A DNA stretch of 16,985 nt, from positions 1-16,985 of the forward strand of contig LT642468.1 of NCBI GenBank assembly GCA_900128585.1, read 5' to 3'. Position numbers and translations under genes: made by a program. Under the pieces are notes generated by a model, which worked only from the letters and a program-made list of their open reading frames with translations, was not told the origin of the DNA and ran no database searches. The DNA is from Stramenopiles sp. TOSAG23-3 (lineage: Eukaryota; Sar). Shown piece by piece: positions 8,035-15,719 of this stretch; the first letter of the stretch is position 1, and each line of letters starts with the position of its first letter.

Positions 8035-11000
8035 ATGTCGGAGGAAACCAAAGCACCGCCAGCCCCCTCTGCCAGCGGGGCTGGGCTTCCCTTGCCGCAG
8101 CTCTCGCCTGATCCTTCGTCCCCCGTAGAGAAGGGCCTGTTTGTGGGGACTGAGGGGGCCGATTCAAATGTAGAATTATTAGAAGGCGTGCAGGGAAGCG
8201 AGGCCGGGAAGAACGAGGCGCGGCTGGAAGAGCTGGCTGGAAGGTTGTCAACGGCCTTCAGGAACGCGGAGAAGGGGGGGCGGGACGACGCGAACATGGG
8301 CCTTTCCCAGCTAAATGTGGCTGAGAACGAAGACTCCAGCGCGACCGCTGCAGACGCGAAATCCACCGACAAAAAGGGGCTAGACATTGACCCAGAAATT
8401 GCTGAAATATGCTCAAAGTTGACGGAGGAGGACCTTCGGGGCATTCTCCGCGTGCGTCACATCGAGTCCGAAGACTGTCCGACCAGGGACGACCTGTTGC
8501 GGAGAGTTCATGAGACCCACATGCACGCCAGGCGAGGCTCTGGGACAGAGCCAACGGTGATCCAACAGACTGCGCTGGCCTTTGTTAAGATGAACGAGGC
8601 GACGAAACGGCGAAAGTCGTCGTTCGTGGTCAATGTGGACCTGTTGGACCCGAAGGAGTACGAGAGGGAGTGCGACCTGGAAATGAACCGCCTGAACGAA
8701 AACGCCAGCACGGAGAGGTGTTGCGTGCGCAGGCACCTGGACGACGTGAAGAAACACGTGCACCTAGTCGACAAAAGCGAAACCCTTATTGACCAGTCTG
8801 TCCTTATGCCAGAGTTCTTCTCCGCGTCCTCAAACGCGGGCGCGAAAGCGACGATCCAGTGCAGGTTTCGGCTGGAGCACGTCCTCGAGAGGGAGAACTC
8901 TCCCAATGGAAAGGCAAAACGGAGGGAACAGCAAAAGCACATATACATAGCCGGGTGGATGGAGAAGAAAGGGGGTACGACCCATGCGTTTACTAAAGAC
9001 TACAAAAAGCGGTGGTTTGAGCTGAACCCAGAATCCAAGATCCTGACGTACTTTCAGCAGGAGCCCCCGGAAGATATTAACCGGCAGCTGGTGCGGAAAG
9101 GCGGGCGCCGCGTGTCCGAAATCTCCTTTGAAAGGATATTATCGCTAGTCGACAGTGATCCCAACGCTGAGGGAAAAGAACGTGCGAAGACCGATAGTGT
9201 GACAGGTTTGACAGACATAGAGAAGAAAGAAAAAGCGTTGGAAATCAAGCGGAAGAAGCTTCGCAAAGGTGCCATTGACATGAGCGTTGTGCAGCTCATC
9301 CGTCCCGCCGAAGTGGCAGGTTGCCCGGCCCATTCGTTCGAGCTTGTCACCGGTTCCAAGGACAAAATCATTCGAGTTTGGGTCCTGGCGCCGGAAAACA
9401 AGGAAAAACAGGACGAATGGTTGAAAGCCCTGTGCCTCCTTGTTGAGCGAAGCAAAATTCATCCAAAGTACCAAAACTATACGGCCAAAAACGGGAACCA
9501 CGATGACCGCCAGAAATTTGAAACGGTGGAGGTAGATTTGACAGATGCTGACACGGTTGAACAAGTCATCTCAGCGGCGTTCACGAAGCTAACCGCGGAG
9601 AAGAAAATTAAAATGCCGTCGGAAAGACCAGAAGAGTATGCCCTCAAAGTTCCGAAAAAGTTCGATTTTATGACCACGAGGAAGCACCCCTTGTGCCAGT
9701 ACGAACACGTGGCGAACTGCCTCAGTAAAGGGGAGCAAGCAATAACGTTGGAGCTTGTGCCCCCGTCGGAAATTCGGGCACTGCTTTCAAAAATGGGAGG
9801 GTCGATGGCAGAAGAGAATGGCGGAGACGAAAACCCCTCCAATGAAGTTGCAGGGGGCGACGAAGTTAGCAGCAGCCTGTTAGAAACGATCAAATATTCA
9901 ATAGTGACGAAAATGTCGGGTGAGTGGGTGTGCTACAAAGAGCCGAAAAACAACCAGTCTTTTTTTTGGAACCGAAAAAACGGTGCTGTTCAACGAGAAA
10001 AACCGGATGGCTTCGATGCTCTGCAAATGGAAGAAAACTTTAGAGACAATGTCTTGTCGGTAGAAGAATTGATGAAAGCGGCAAACAAGAGCTTCGATAA
10101 TGAGAGTTTCGACGTGTCTTACTTTGGAAAGAAATTCACTGCCAATGGGAGCGAGTTTGGGGCAATCGAGTCAGCGAAGGTAACAAGGGAAGCCTTCGAT
10201 GCCGCACACAATGACGTGTGGGGTGGTCAGGACAATGTAAATTTTATAGAAGCATCGAAGGGTTCCGCGCCTGCCGCGCGTGGGAAAGAGTCGACTGAAC
10301 CAGAAGAAAGATGCGCCGATGACGCGCACAGATCGAAGCTGATGTACCAACCGTGCTTGCCGAGGCGGCTTGTTAGGTCCCCTGTTCGGGTAAGAATTCT
10401 GGGACTAGAAAGGGATAACTTGTCATCCCCGTTTTACGAGTGTCTGCGAAAAGATGGGACCCTCGTTGACGGGACGAGCATGCTGAGTGCCGTCAGTGTT
10501 CGGGTTGGGTTTTTTGCGCTTGGAAGACCGCTTCCTTCTGGGTGGATGGAAACGCCCCCCATCCCCTACATTAAGCGAAAGTTGGTTAATTTTTCTGCCA
10601 CGGACTGGATCAAATCAAAAGTGTTTATGCCCAACATGCCAAGTACAACCCGGGCAGTCTTTCAGCTCAAGGGTTTCGTAAAGAACGAAAAGGGGGTAGA
10701 AGTGGCCGTCACGCTCGCATCGGCTGCGGTGCAGCTCTCGGATTTTAACGGTCGAATGATTTCTGGAAAACATGCGATTCGCCTGTGGCCCACGAAGGCG
10801 TGCGAACCGCACGACATTATATCTGGTCCGTGCAAGGCGTGGGAATTCAATGAGCCGTTCGATGACCTGAAACATACGAAAAGCATAAACCACCCGTACG
10901 CTAACAACTGTCGCCTGGACAGGCTCCAATTCAAGATGCCTACAATTTATGTCGAATTCGACTCGTTTCGCCAAGTTGTCGAGTGGCCTCTGCTATACTC

Positions 11001-13368
11001 CGCCAACCCAGATGCTATAGAGGAAGACGATGACCCCTCCAACATTCACATTTCCAAAAGCTCATGGTTCTTCTTGGAAGAGCCGTCTTTCATTGGAACA
11101 AAATGGGTCAAGAGATGGTTTGTTCTGTCCGAAGTGGCGGGCTGCCTCGAATGGTTCGCTTCGAACACATCTCCACAGCCCCTCGGGAAAGTATTTTTGG
11201 ACGACGTCGAGACGGCTGAAGTTGAAGAGAAATCAAAGCTGCAGAAGCAAGGGAAGGGAAGCACGCACAAAATGGTGAAATTTATATGCATATCTGTAAA
11301 TACAAGTGGCAGCAGTAGTTCAGATGTTAAAAAACCTAAGAAAGACCGATTGACTGATACTGGGAAAACTCTTTACTTGTCGGGGCAGGCGCGGTACGAG
11401 CTCAGGACTTGGATGGATGCTATTGCCAAAGTGGGAAAATCAAGGGCAGAAGGGCTCGCCAGCGGTCACGTTCAAAATGACACCAACAGCACCTCGCCTG
11501 TGACCACGCAATCGATGATCCATTTAACCCCTAATACTCCAGGCACAGTAGAAAATTATGTGGCCACCAACCGAGAGGAGTGGATTAAGGTGTTCCAAGG
11601 TAAGCTTAAAGAGGCAAAGCAAACTTTGAAGATATTTAAAAGTACTTCTTCGGGTAGTCCCCGCACTGCAAAGGCGGCTAAGAAAAGTACCAAGCAAGAT
11701 CCTCGTAATGTGCATTCTTCGGTGGCCTCAGAGCGTGATATACAATGGGAAAAGCACGCAGACAAAGAAACTGTCCTGAGAGTGTTGAAGACCGACCCTC
11801 TGTACCAATTAAATTCTGCCGAAAAAGCGACGTTATGGACTTTTAAAGAGTACGTCAAAAGGGAAGGGTTTCGTGGACTCCCGAAATTGTTGAAATCTGT
11901 CAACTGGAACCGTAGCTCCGATGTCCTCGCAACGATGGAACTTTTGCCGGGTTGGCAAATGCCGGAGAAGAAGCAAGAACTTTTGCAGCTGCTCGACATT
12001 TCCTACCAGTGCTTACCCATTCGCAAATTTGCTGTGGAAGGTATCAAAGAGATGGACGATTCTAACCTTGCAGGGTGTCTCCCCCAACTTGTTCAGGCGC
12101 TGAAATTTGACCCATATGACTTTTCTGAACTGGGGCTACTACTCATCGAAAGGTCGATTATGAACCCCTTGGTAATCGGAGTGCCATTCTTTTGGTGCTG
12201 CAACGTAGAACTTCGCCACGTGCACTGTCGCAGTAGGTATGCGATGTACATTCACGAATACAAAAGCCGGTGTGGGACGCAGCAGCGAGTGCTTCTGGAG
12301 CGGCAGCACATGCTTTGGGCTGAGACCGGTCTCTTTGCAAAAGTGGCCTTCGCTGTTTACGCCGAAAAGGGGCGTGGGAAAAAACAGTACTACAAAACGC
12401 TCCATAATATGCTGAACAGAATAGAGGGGTCGTTGCCACCGGGAGGTTTTGAGCTTCCGTTTGACCCTCGAGTGCGAGTTCTAAAGCCCAAGATTGACCA
12501 GTGTCGCGTAATGAGTTCTGCTAAACTGCCGCTATGGTTAACGTTTGAGAATGCTGACCCGCAAGGTGACGATGTCATGATCATGTTCAAAGCGGGCGAT
12601 GATTTGAGGCAAGACACCATGGTACTTCAGCTTATTGAAGTAATGGACAGCATGTGGCGCGCCGAAGGCCGGCAACTGTTTATGTCGCCGTACAAGTGCA
12701 TGTCCACGTGGTATGATGGGGGGCTTCTGGAGATAGTCCTCGATTCGGTGACGACCGCGGAAATTCATATGCAGTATGGTGGAAAGTATTCAGGTTCGTT
12801 CGACAAGAGCACGTTTTCAAAGTTTATAGCAGAACACAATCTTGGGCAAAAAGAATACCAAGCTGCTGTTGACAGGTTTATAAAGTCGGCTGCTGCCTAT
12901 TGCGTGGCAACTTACGTCATGGGAATCGGAGATCGCCACAATGATAACATTATGGTTAAAACGAACGGCCAATACTTCCATATAGATTTCGGCCATTTTC
13001 TTGGCAACGTTAAGTACCAGTTCGGGATCAAGCGAGAACGAACGGAATTCGTTTTTACCCCCGAAATGGCCGAAGTTATGGGAGGAACAAAAGCGGAGGG
13101 CTTCAAAGATTTCAAGCAGGAGTGTGCAGATGCCCTTCACATTTTGCGAGATAATGTGTCGACGCTGATTAATCTGTTTCTGTTGATGGTGCCCGCTGGA
13201 ATGCCAGAGTTGGCGTCCGCGGAGGACATTAACTACTTGCGAGATCAGCTCGACACTAGGATCGCGAAGCAAGAGGCCACGGACAGATTTGAGAAGCAGC
13301 TGTCCCTTGCGCTCGGTGATGTTGTGAAAAAAATCGATAACGCAATGCACATCATCAAGCACAACTGA
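8035..13368 (+). CDS. Class I-type phosphoinositide 3-kinase with two PH domains
   Basis: A 1,777-aa protein. I chose the ATG at 8035; the frame is open upstream only from a GTG (7990). In order: acidic, disordered N-terminus; weak SAP-like helices (~116-170); PH domain with a long insertion (~302-475); PI3K Ras-binding domain (~495-582, YALKVPKKFDFM then HPLCQYEHV); WW-like segment (~629-660); C2 (~782-990); second PH (~1009-1135); helical PIK domain (~1243-1440); kinase (~1476-1765). Catalytic signatures are intact: KAGDDLRQD (from K1519), GDRHNDNIM (D1633) and HIDFGH (D1651). The activation loop has FGIKRER (1663-1669), the basic form that in class I enzymes accepts PtdIns(4,5)P2. In known systems the product PIP3 recruits PH-domain effectors at the plasma membrane. 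No p85-binding domain is seen. Kinase identity is firm; class I assignment is good; substrate is inferred. Confidence 0.95.
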   Translation: MSEETKAPPAPSASGAGLPLPQLSPDPSSPVEKGLFVGTEGADSNVELLEGVQGSEAGKNEARLEELAGRLSTAFRNAEKGGRDDANMGLSQLNVAENEDSSATAADAKSTDKKGLDIDPEIAEICSKLTEEDLRGILRVRHIESEDCPTRDDLLRRVHETHMHARRGSGTEPTVIQQTALAFVKMNEATKRRKSSFVVNVDLLDPKEYERECDLEMNRLNENASTERCCVRRHLDDVKKHVHLVDKSETLIDQSVLMPEFFSASSNAGAKATIQCRFRLEHVLERENSPNGKAKRREQQKHIYIAGWMEKKGGTTHAFTKDYKKRWFELNPESKILTYFQQEPPEDINRQLVRKGGRRVSEISFERILSLVDSDPNAEGKERAKTDSVTGLTDIEKKEKALEIKRKKLRKGAIDMSVVQLIRPAEVAGCPAHSFELVTGSKDKIIRVWVLAPENKEKQDEWLKALCLLVERSKIHPKYQNYTAKNGNHDDRQKFETVEVDLTDADTVEQVISAAFTKLTAEKKIKMPSERPEEYALKVPKKFDFMTTRKHPLCQYEHVANCLSKGEQAITLELVPPSEIRALLSKMGGSMAEENGGDENPSNEVAGGDEVSSSLLETIKYSIVTKMSGEWVCYKEPKNNQSFFWNRKNGAVQREKPDGFDALQMEENFRDNVLSVEELMKAANKSFDNESFDVSYFGKKFTANGSEFGAIESAKVTREAFDAAHNDVWGGQDNVNFIEASKGSAPAARGKESTEPEERCADDAHRSKLMYQPCLPRRLVRSPVRVRILGLERDNLSSPFYECLRKDGTLVDGTSMLSAVSVRVGFFALGRPLPSGWMETPPIPYIKRKLVNFSATDWIKSKVFMPNMPSTTRAVFQLKGFVKNEKGVEVAVTLASAAVQLSDFNGRMISGKHAIRLWPTKACEPHDIISGPCKAWEFNEPFDDLKHTKSINHPYANNCRLDRLQFKMPTIYVEFDSFRQVVEWPLLYSANPDAIEEDDDPSNIHISKSSWFFLEEPSFIGTKWVKRWFVLSEVAGCLEWFASNTSPQPLGKVFLDDVETAEVEEKSKLQKQGKGSTHKMVKFICISVNTSGSSSSDVKKPKKDRLTDTGKTLYLSGQARYELRTWMDAIAKVGKSRAEGLASGHVQNDTNSTSPVTTQSMIHLTPNTPGTVENYVATNREEWIKVFQGKLKEAKQTLKIFKSTSSGSPRTAKAAKKSTKQDPRNVHSSVASERDIQWEKHADKETVLRVLKTDPLYQLNSAEKATLWTFKEYVKREGFRGLPKLLKSVNWNRSSDVLATMELLPGWQMPEKKQELLQLLDISYQCLPIRKFAVEGIKEMDDSNLAGCLPQLVQALKFDPYDFSELGLLLIERSIMNPLVIGVPFFWCCNVELRHVHCRSRYAMYIHEYKSRCGTQQRVLLERQHMLWAETGLFAKVAFAVYAEKGRGKKQYYKTLHNMLNRIEGSLPPGGFELPFDPRVRVLKPKIDQCRVMSSAKLPLWLTFENADPQGDDVMIMFKAGDDLRQDTMVLQLIEVMDSMWRAEGRQLFMSPYKCMSTWYDGGLLEIVLDSVTTAEIHMQYGGKYSGSFDKSTFSKFIAEHNLGQKEYQAAVDRFIKSAAAYCVATYVMGIGDRHNDNIMVKTNGQYFHIDFGHFLGNVKYQFGIKRERTEFVFTPEMAEVMGGTKAEGFKDFKQECADALHILRDNVSTLINLFLLMVPAGMPELASAEDINYLRDQLDTRIAKQEATDRFEKQLSLALGDVVKKIDNAMHIIKHN

Positions 13369-13487
13369 AGAATGAGGCAACAACCTCAAACCACCCAACT
13401 ACTGACGGCGGCCATTTATTTAGTATAGTAATTATCATACTTATAAATATTGCGTCCTGCCCCCTGAATTTTTTTTATAAAAAAAAT

Positions 13488-13493
13488 AATAAA
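13488..13493 (+). terminator. Possible poly(A) signal AATAAA after PI3K
   Basis: An exact AATAAA lies 120 nt after the PI3K stop codon. In such AT-rich DNA this hexamer occurs easily by chance, so only position supports it. Confidence 0.3.
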
Positions 13494-13765
13494 TACGGTC
13501 ATCACTTTAAAAAAAGGCTATATTATTTATAATAAAAAAAGAAGAAGAGCACAAAACCAAAATAACAAACCGTTTCATTCCAGATATAATAATAATATAG
13601 ATGATCATCATATACCAAGTATAATAATATTATTATTTATACTATACTACTACAGTATAAAAATAATAATACTAATAATAGTCTAATAATAAAATAAAGA
13701 AGAAGTAAGAAGTGTTGGCTATTATTATTATTTTTTAGTAGTATATTTTTTTTTTTTTTTAAGCA

Positions 13766-13815
13766 AACCCACTTATTTATTATCCACCGGGCAAAATAAT
13801 TGAAATAAATGGGTT
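13766..13815. repeat. Inverted repeat with 13-nt arms
   Basis: AACCCACTTATTT (13766-13778) pairs with AAATAAATGGGTT (13803-13815) at 12 of 13 positions around a 24-nt loop. It lies about 115 bp before the LRR start and 400 bp after the PI3K stop. It could be a promoter palindrome or a leader hairpin; no function is shown. Confidence 0.5.
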
Positions 13816-13911
13816 GAATTGAAATACATAAAACTTCCTAAGAAAAGTCTATTACGAATTTTTAATTGGACAAAAATATTTCACTGCAATCATCTGTGTA
13901 TGTAATATTTC

Positions 13912-13944
13912 ATGAAAAGCGTGGTGGTATGTCTTCCGGTTTAG
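13912..13944 (+). other. Short upstream ORF overlapping the LRR start
   Basis: An ATG at 13912 opens a 10-codon frame ending in TAG at 13944, overlapping the LRR ATG (13929) in another frame. A second upstream ATG at 13900 is followed at once by TAA. If the transcript starts upstream of 13900, these would dampen LRR translation. If it starts later, they are irrelevant. Confidence 0.35.
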
Positions 13945-15416
13945 TACAAGAGGCGCTCTCATTGATCCTGCGCTCTTGCAATATTGAAACCATTGATAAC
14001 GCTTCGATAGAAAAAGCGATAGAGCAAAAACGTGAGAAAAGCACCACCTTTCCGTCACGGATTACTGAGCGTGCCCAGTATGTTGACTTGCAAGATAACA
14101 AGATCATGTCTACGATCGGACTGGAAATATTTACCAGCGTGAAACGGGTCAACTTAGCGTATAACACAATACAAGAGTTTGAACTTACCCGTTATTTTCA
14201 GTTTCCAATGCTGACGCACTTGAGTTTAGCGAACAACCAACTGGTAAAGATTCCATGGCATGCCTTTTCGCCCCTGCATAATTTGCTTGACCTGAATTTG
14301 AACAAAAATAAGATATGTACTATTGGAGACGCCTCAAACTCTGGCTTAAAACTGAGGTCGCTGACCCTCCGGGGAAATAAAATTAAGACTTTGGAGGGAT
14401 TAGAAAATATGATGAAAACTCTAGACAATTTTGATGTCGCCGACAATCTTATCTGTAATTTGGAAGACATACGTTTGCTTCGTGGGGAACACAAAGATGT
14501 ACTGCAAAGTCTATCGATGAAGGGAAATACTGTAGCGAATTCAAAATGCTACAAACACACTGTGTTAGATACATTTCCAAGGATAAGAATACTTGATGGG
14601 GGCATTGTTCTCCCGAAACCTGGAGAACGGAACGCTGCTCAATTTTACCAGTACAGCGTCTCAAACGTTTCTCGATTTGGCAACAGGTTTTACAAAAGGT
14701 CGTGTAATTGCCCAATTCCCACCGATGAAGTCAACAAGAATGATGAAATTAAAGCTGCTGTAGTTCCGGTGAACTTCAAAAAGACATTAGAATCGACAGT
14801 GATCCCTACAATAGAGGCACAAAACAAAATAGATGAACCCACCCAAGCAGAGGTTGTAAAAAAAGACAGCCCTTCCGTCACAGCTACTAGTCCGATTAGT
14901 ATTCCTACCAAGCTTTCTATGCTTCCAAAAAGAAACACTATCCTTGTCCCAAACCAAATAATTAACGTCAAAAAGAGGGTTTATCCTCCGCCAAAAGTAG
15001 AAAATAAAGCTCGAACACGGGTTGGTTACCATAAAAACCATAGAAAGCTTCGAAGAGCGAGGCTCAAAACAAAAGCGAAAGCGGCTCCCCCTGTTTCTGC
15101 TCCTAAAAAATTTGCGTTCAGCGGGCTTGGCCCCAACTTTCCTTCAACATCTTCGAACCAACTGCCTCTCCGTTTGCTCGGTAGAAACAAACAAAAAAGT
15201 AACTTTAGAACATTTGCAAACGTAATATATCGCAAGAATATCCAGCGATCGTCCAGGTGGAATTTTATGAGTGGTTGTTCAGTAGGCCCTTCCCCCCCAT
15301 CTGAAGAGGCATCTGACAATGTGGGGATTGAAGCTGCAGAGAAAGGCTCCTACGATGGGTGGGCGGTCGAAGATGACGGAAGAGATAACGACATGCTGGC
15401 AAATGTGTCCGTGTAG
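13929..15416 (+). CDS. SDS22-type leucine-rich-repeat protein with basic tail
   Basis: A 495-aa protein. I chose the ATG at 13929 because the longer open frame (from 13866) begins with TTG and its extra 21 residues have no ATG. Residues ~50-224 carry about six LRRs of the 22-residue SDS22 type (YVDLQDNKI, RVNLAYNTI, HLSLANNQL, DLNLNKNKI, SLTLRGNKI, NFDVADNLI), ending in an LRR cap (SLSMKGNTV... then FPRIRILDG). This cap is common in LRR proteins of flagella, centrosomes and phosphatase-1 regulation. Residues ~230-495 have no domain and look disordered; ~355-420 is rich in Lys and Arg (for example HRKLRRARLKTKAK) and could bind nucleic acid, microtubules or serve as a nuclear signal. The last ~40 residues are acidic. 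There is no signal peptide or membrane segment, so it is likely cytoplasmic. Its exact partner cannot be named from sequence. Confidence 0.85.
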   Translation: MSSGLVQEALSLILRSCNIETIDNASIEKAIEQKREKSTTFPSRITERAQYVDLQDNKIMSTIGLEIFTSVKRVNLAYNTIQEFELTRYFQFPMLTHLSLANNQLVKIPWHAFSPLHNLLDLNLNKNKICTIGDASNSGLKLRSLTLRGNKIKTLEGLENMMKTLDNFDVADNLICNLEDIRLLRGEHKDVLQSLSMKGNTVANSKCYKHTVLDTFPRIRILDGGIVLPKPGERNAAQFYQYSVSNVSRFGNRFYKRSCNCPIPTDEVNKNDEIKAAVVPVNFKKTLESTVIPTIEAQNKIDEPTQAEVVKKDSPSVTATSPISIPTKLSMLPKRNTILVPNQIINVKKRVYPPPKVENKARTRVGYHKNHRKLRRARLKTKAKAAPPVSAPKKFAFSGLGPNFPSTSSNQLPLRLLGRNKQKSNFRTFANVIYRKNIQRSSRWNFMSGCSVGPSPPSEEASDNVGIEAAEKGSYDGWAVEDDGRDNDMLANVSV

Positions 15417-15454
15417 AGTGTGTAATCCTCGGAGTTCTTAAACAAAAAAAACAA

Positions 15455-15460
15455 AATAAA
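15455..15460 (+). terminator. Possible poly(A) signal AATAAA after the LRR gene
   Basis: An exact AATAAA lies 39 nt after the LRR stop codon. Only position supports it, in an A-rich context. Confidence 0.3.
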
Positions 15461-15645
15461 ACCAAAATTTATGCGACACTGTTATCTACTTTACAAAACA
15501 CAATAATAGCTGCTGTCTCAAACAATCTTATGATATGAAAAAAACAAATTATATAGTATGTTTTAAGACTCTCATTTTAAATCAATTACTACTATTTCAG
15601 TTCCAACCCTAATCCTATCTTGATGTTTTAATCTATCATAAAGTT

Positions 15646-15668
15646 AACAGCCAATTTTTTGTTTTAAA
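15646..15668 (+). promoter_or_regulatory. Candidate 3'-end element, copy D
   Basis: AACAGCCAATTTTTTGTT lies about 230 nt after the LRR stop, in the sense direction. Its 17-nt core equals copy B at 4310, over 11 kb away. It could be a 3'-processing signal or a remnant of a dispersed repeat. Confidence 0.4.
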
Positions 15669-15719
15669 AAAAAGTTAATACGTACCGTGCGTTTACGTTT
15701 TTTTGTTTTAGCGCACTGA

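Larger units (their letters stand above)
13369..13928. other. AT-rich spacer between PI3K and LRR genes
   Basis: This 560-bp spacer holds the 3' UTR of the PI3K gene and the promoter of the LRR gene. It contains a possible poly(A) signal, AT palindromes (AGTATAATAATA facing a near-copy, 13619-13644), a T-run near 13746-13760 and a strong inverted repeat at 13766-13815. There is no coding potential. Confidence 0.6.
15417..15719. other. Convergent 3' spacer between LRR and SNF2-like genes
   Basis: A 303-bp AT-rich spacer. It holds a possible AATAAA for the LRR gene and copy D of the 3' element. I checked the minus strand here for a continuation of the SNF2-like protein and found none. Confidence 0.6.

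Noticed and set aside
13866-13928. Longer LRR protein start
   Set aside because: It begins with TTG and the added residues include no ATG.
15417-15719. Hidden second helicase lobe for the SNF2-like gene
   Set aside because: The interval is AT-rich, about 300 bp, has no helicase motif and abuts the convergent LRR gene.
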